A stretch of DNA of 28,683 nt from Candidatus Saccharimonadia bacterium (GTDB lineage: Bacteria; Patescibacteriota; Saccharimonadia; Saccharimonadales; Saccharimonadaceae), in the NCBI GenBank assembly GCA_023262335.1, contig JALRBE010000007.1, positions 7,787 to 36,469 on the forward strand, in the 5' to 3' direction. Of the stretch, positions 28,575 through 28,683 are shown in pieces. The notes beneath the pieces were generated by a model. It had not been told where the DNA came from. It saw nothing but the letters and a program-made list of their open reading frames with translations, and made no database searches. The stretch's first letter is position 1. The number at the start of each line of letters is the position of its first letter. The translations under genes were made by a program, and so were the position numbers.

Positions 28575-28683
28575 TTACCTGTCGCGTACGACAGGGGTGA
28601 CGTGAAAGCGGGTGGTGCCGGTGATATCGACGCACTCGTCGTGCTCGATGCTGCCTTCGGAATGAGGGCAGCAGAAGCCGGCG
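28575..28683 (-). CDS. 3' end of an unidentified protein (partial)
   Basis: The last 35 or so codons of a minus-strand gene that runs off the window. It reads GFCCPHSEGSIEHDECVDIT, then GTTRFHVTPVVRDR and TAA (28575-28577). The Cys-Cys-Pro-His and Asp-Glu-Cys residues could bind metal but too little is visible to say. The strong terminator only 10 nt after the stop supports it as a true gene end. Confidence 0.6.
   Translation of the reverse strand, partial: AGFCCPHSEGSIEHDECVDITGTTRFHVTPVVRDR

Noticed and set aside
1..28683. tRNA or rRNA genes and CRISPR arrays
   Set aside because: No cloverleaf with a TTCGA-type T loop, no rRNA core sequence and no regularly spaced direct repeats with spacers were seen.
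1..28683. UGA recoded as Gly or Trp, as in some CPR lineages
   Set aside because: yvcK, mraZ, ftsI, ftsW and the partial gene at 2-235 end naturally at TGA, and core genes contain no internal TGA.

Overview
The window looks like a chromosomal piece of a Patescibacteria/CPR bacterium, most likely Candidatus Saccharibacteria (TM7). This is an inference from gene content and layout. It has a stripped-down division cluster (mraZ, rsmH, an FtsL-like gene, ftsI, ftsW, murG, ftsQ) with no mur ligases, mraY, ftsA or ftsZ inserted. It also has a Pif1-type helicase with a C-terminal helix-turn-helix-like tail, a type IV prepilin, a sortase, a large membrane-anchored VirD4/TraG-like ATPase with a disordered tail, and many orphan small membrane proteins. 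UGA is an ordinary stop here (yvcK, ftsI, ftsW, mraZ), which argues against the UGA-recoding CPR lineages. Coding DNA is moderately GC-rich; intergenic DNA is clearly AT-rich.

Layout. 1-720: the 3' end of an unknown + gene, then two small minus-strand genes sharing a terminator. 754-3000: glyS, an S51 peptidase and a small membrane protein, apparently one operon. 3070-4391: two tandem VOC-fold paralogues and RNase HI, each with its own promoter. 4433-6732: a signal-peptide surface protein facing a convergent type IV prepilin. 6701-11645: Pif1-like helicase, inositol-monophosphatase-family enzyme, an LssY_C-domain membrane protein (minus), yvcK and a HAD hydrolase. 11680-13700: three orphan membrane-protein genes with their own promoters and terminators, the middle one broken by an in-frame amber codon. 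13825-21569: the division/cell-wall cluster. It is headed by a palindromic pair of perfect DnaA boxes and by an mraZ promoter whose spacer carries two MraZ-type TGGGT boxes, and it is interrupted by hairpin-rich non-coding stretches between mraZ and rsmH and between rsmH and the FtsL-like gene. 21570-22424: about 850 bp of AT-rich DNA without a convincing gene but with ordered short repeats. 22418-28200: two unknown minus-strand genes, a sortase, and a minus-strand pair made of the VirD4-like ATPase and a small membrane protein. 28201-28683: a 125-bp fold-back element, a strong terminator and the 3' end of another minus-strand gene.

How it fits together. MraZ, RsmH, FtsL-like, FtsI, FtsW, MurG and FtsQ make lipid II and drive septal peptidoglycan synthesis. 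YvcK is known from other bacteria as a UDP-GlcNAc-responsive regulator of wall metabolism. The prepilin, sortase, surface protein and ATPase are envelope functions plausibly used in contact with other cells.

The most striking genome-level feature is promoter placement. In about a dozen genes a good -10 hexamer ends only 6-10 nt before the start codon, most often exactly 6. That puts the predicted transcription start on the initiation codon and implies widespread leaderless mRNAs. The best candidates for undescribed biology are this leaderless architecture, the DnaA/MraZ control region, the twin hairpins with identical loop sequence upstream of the FtsL-like gene, the terminator-like hairpin at the 5' end of the sortase transcript, and the fold-back element at 28338-28462.
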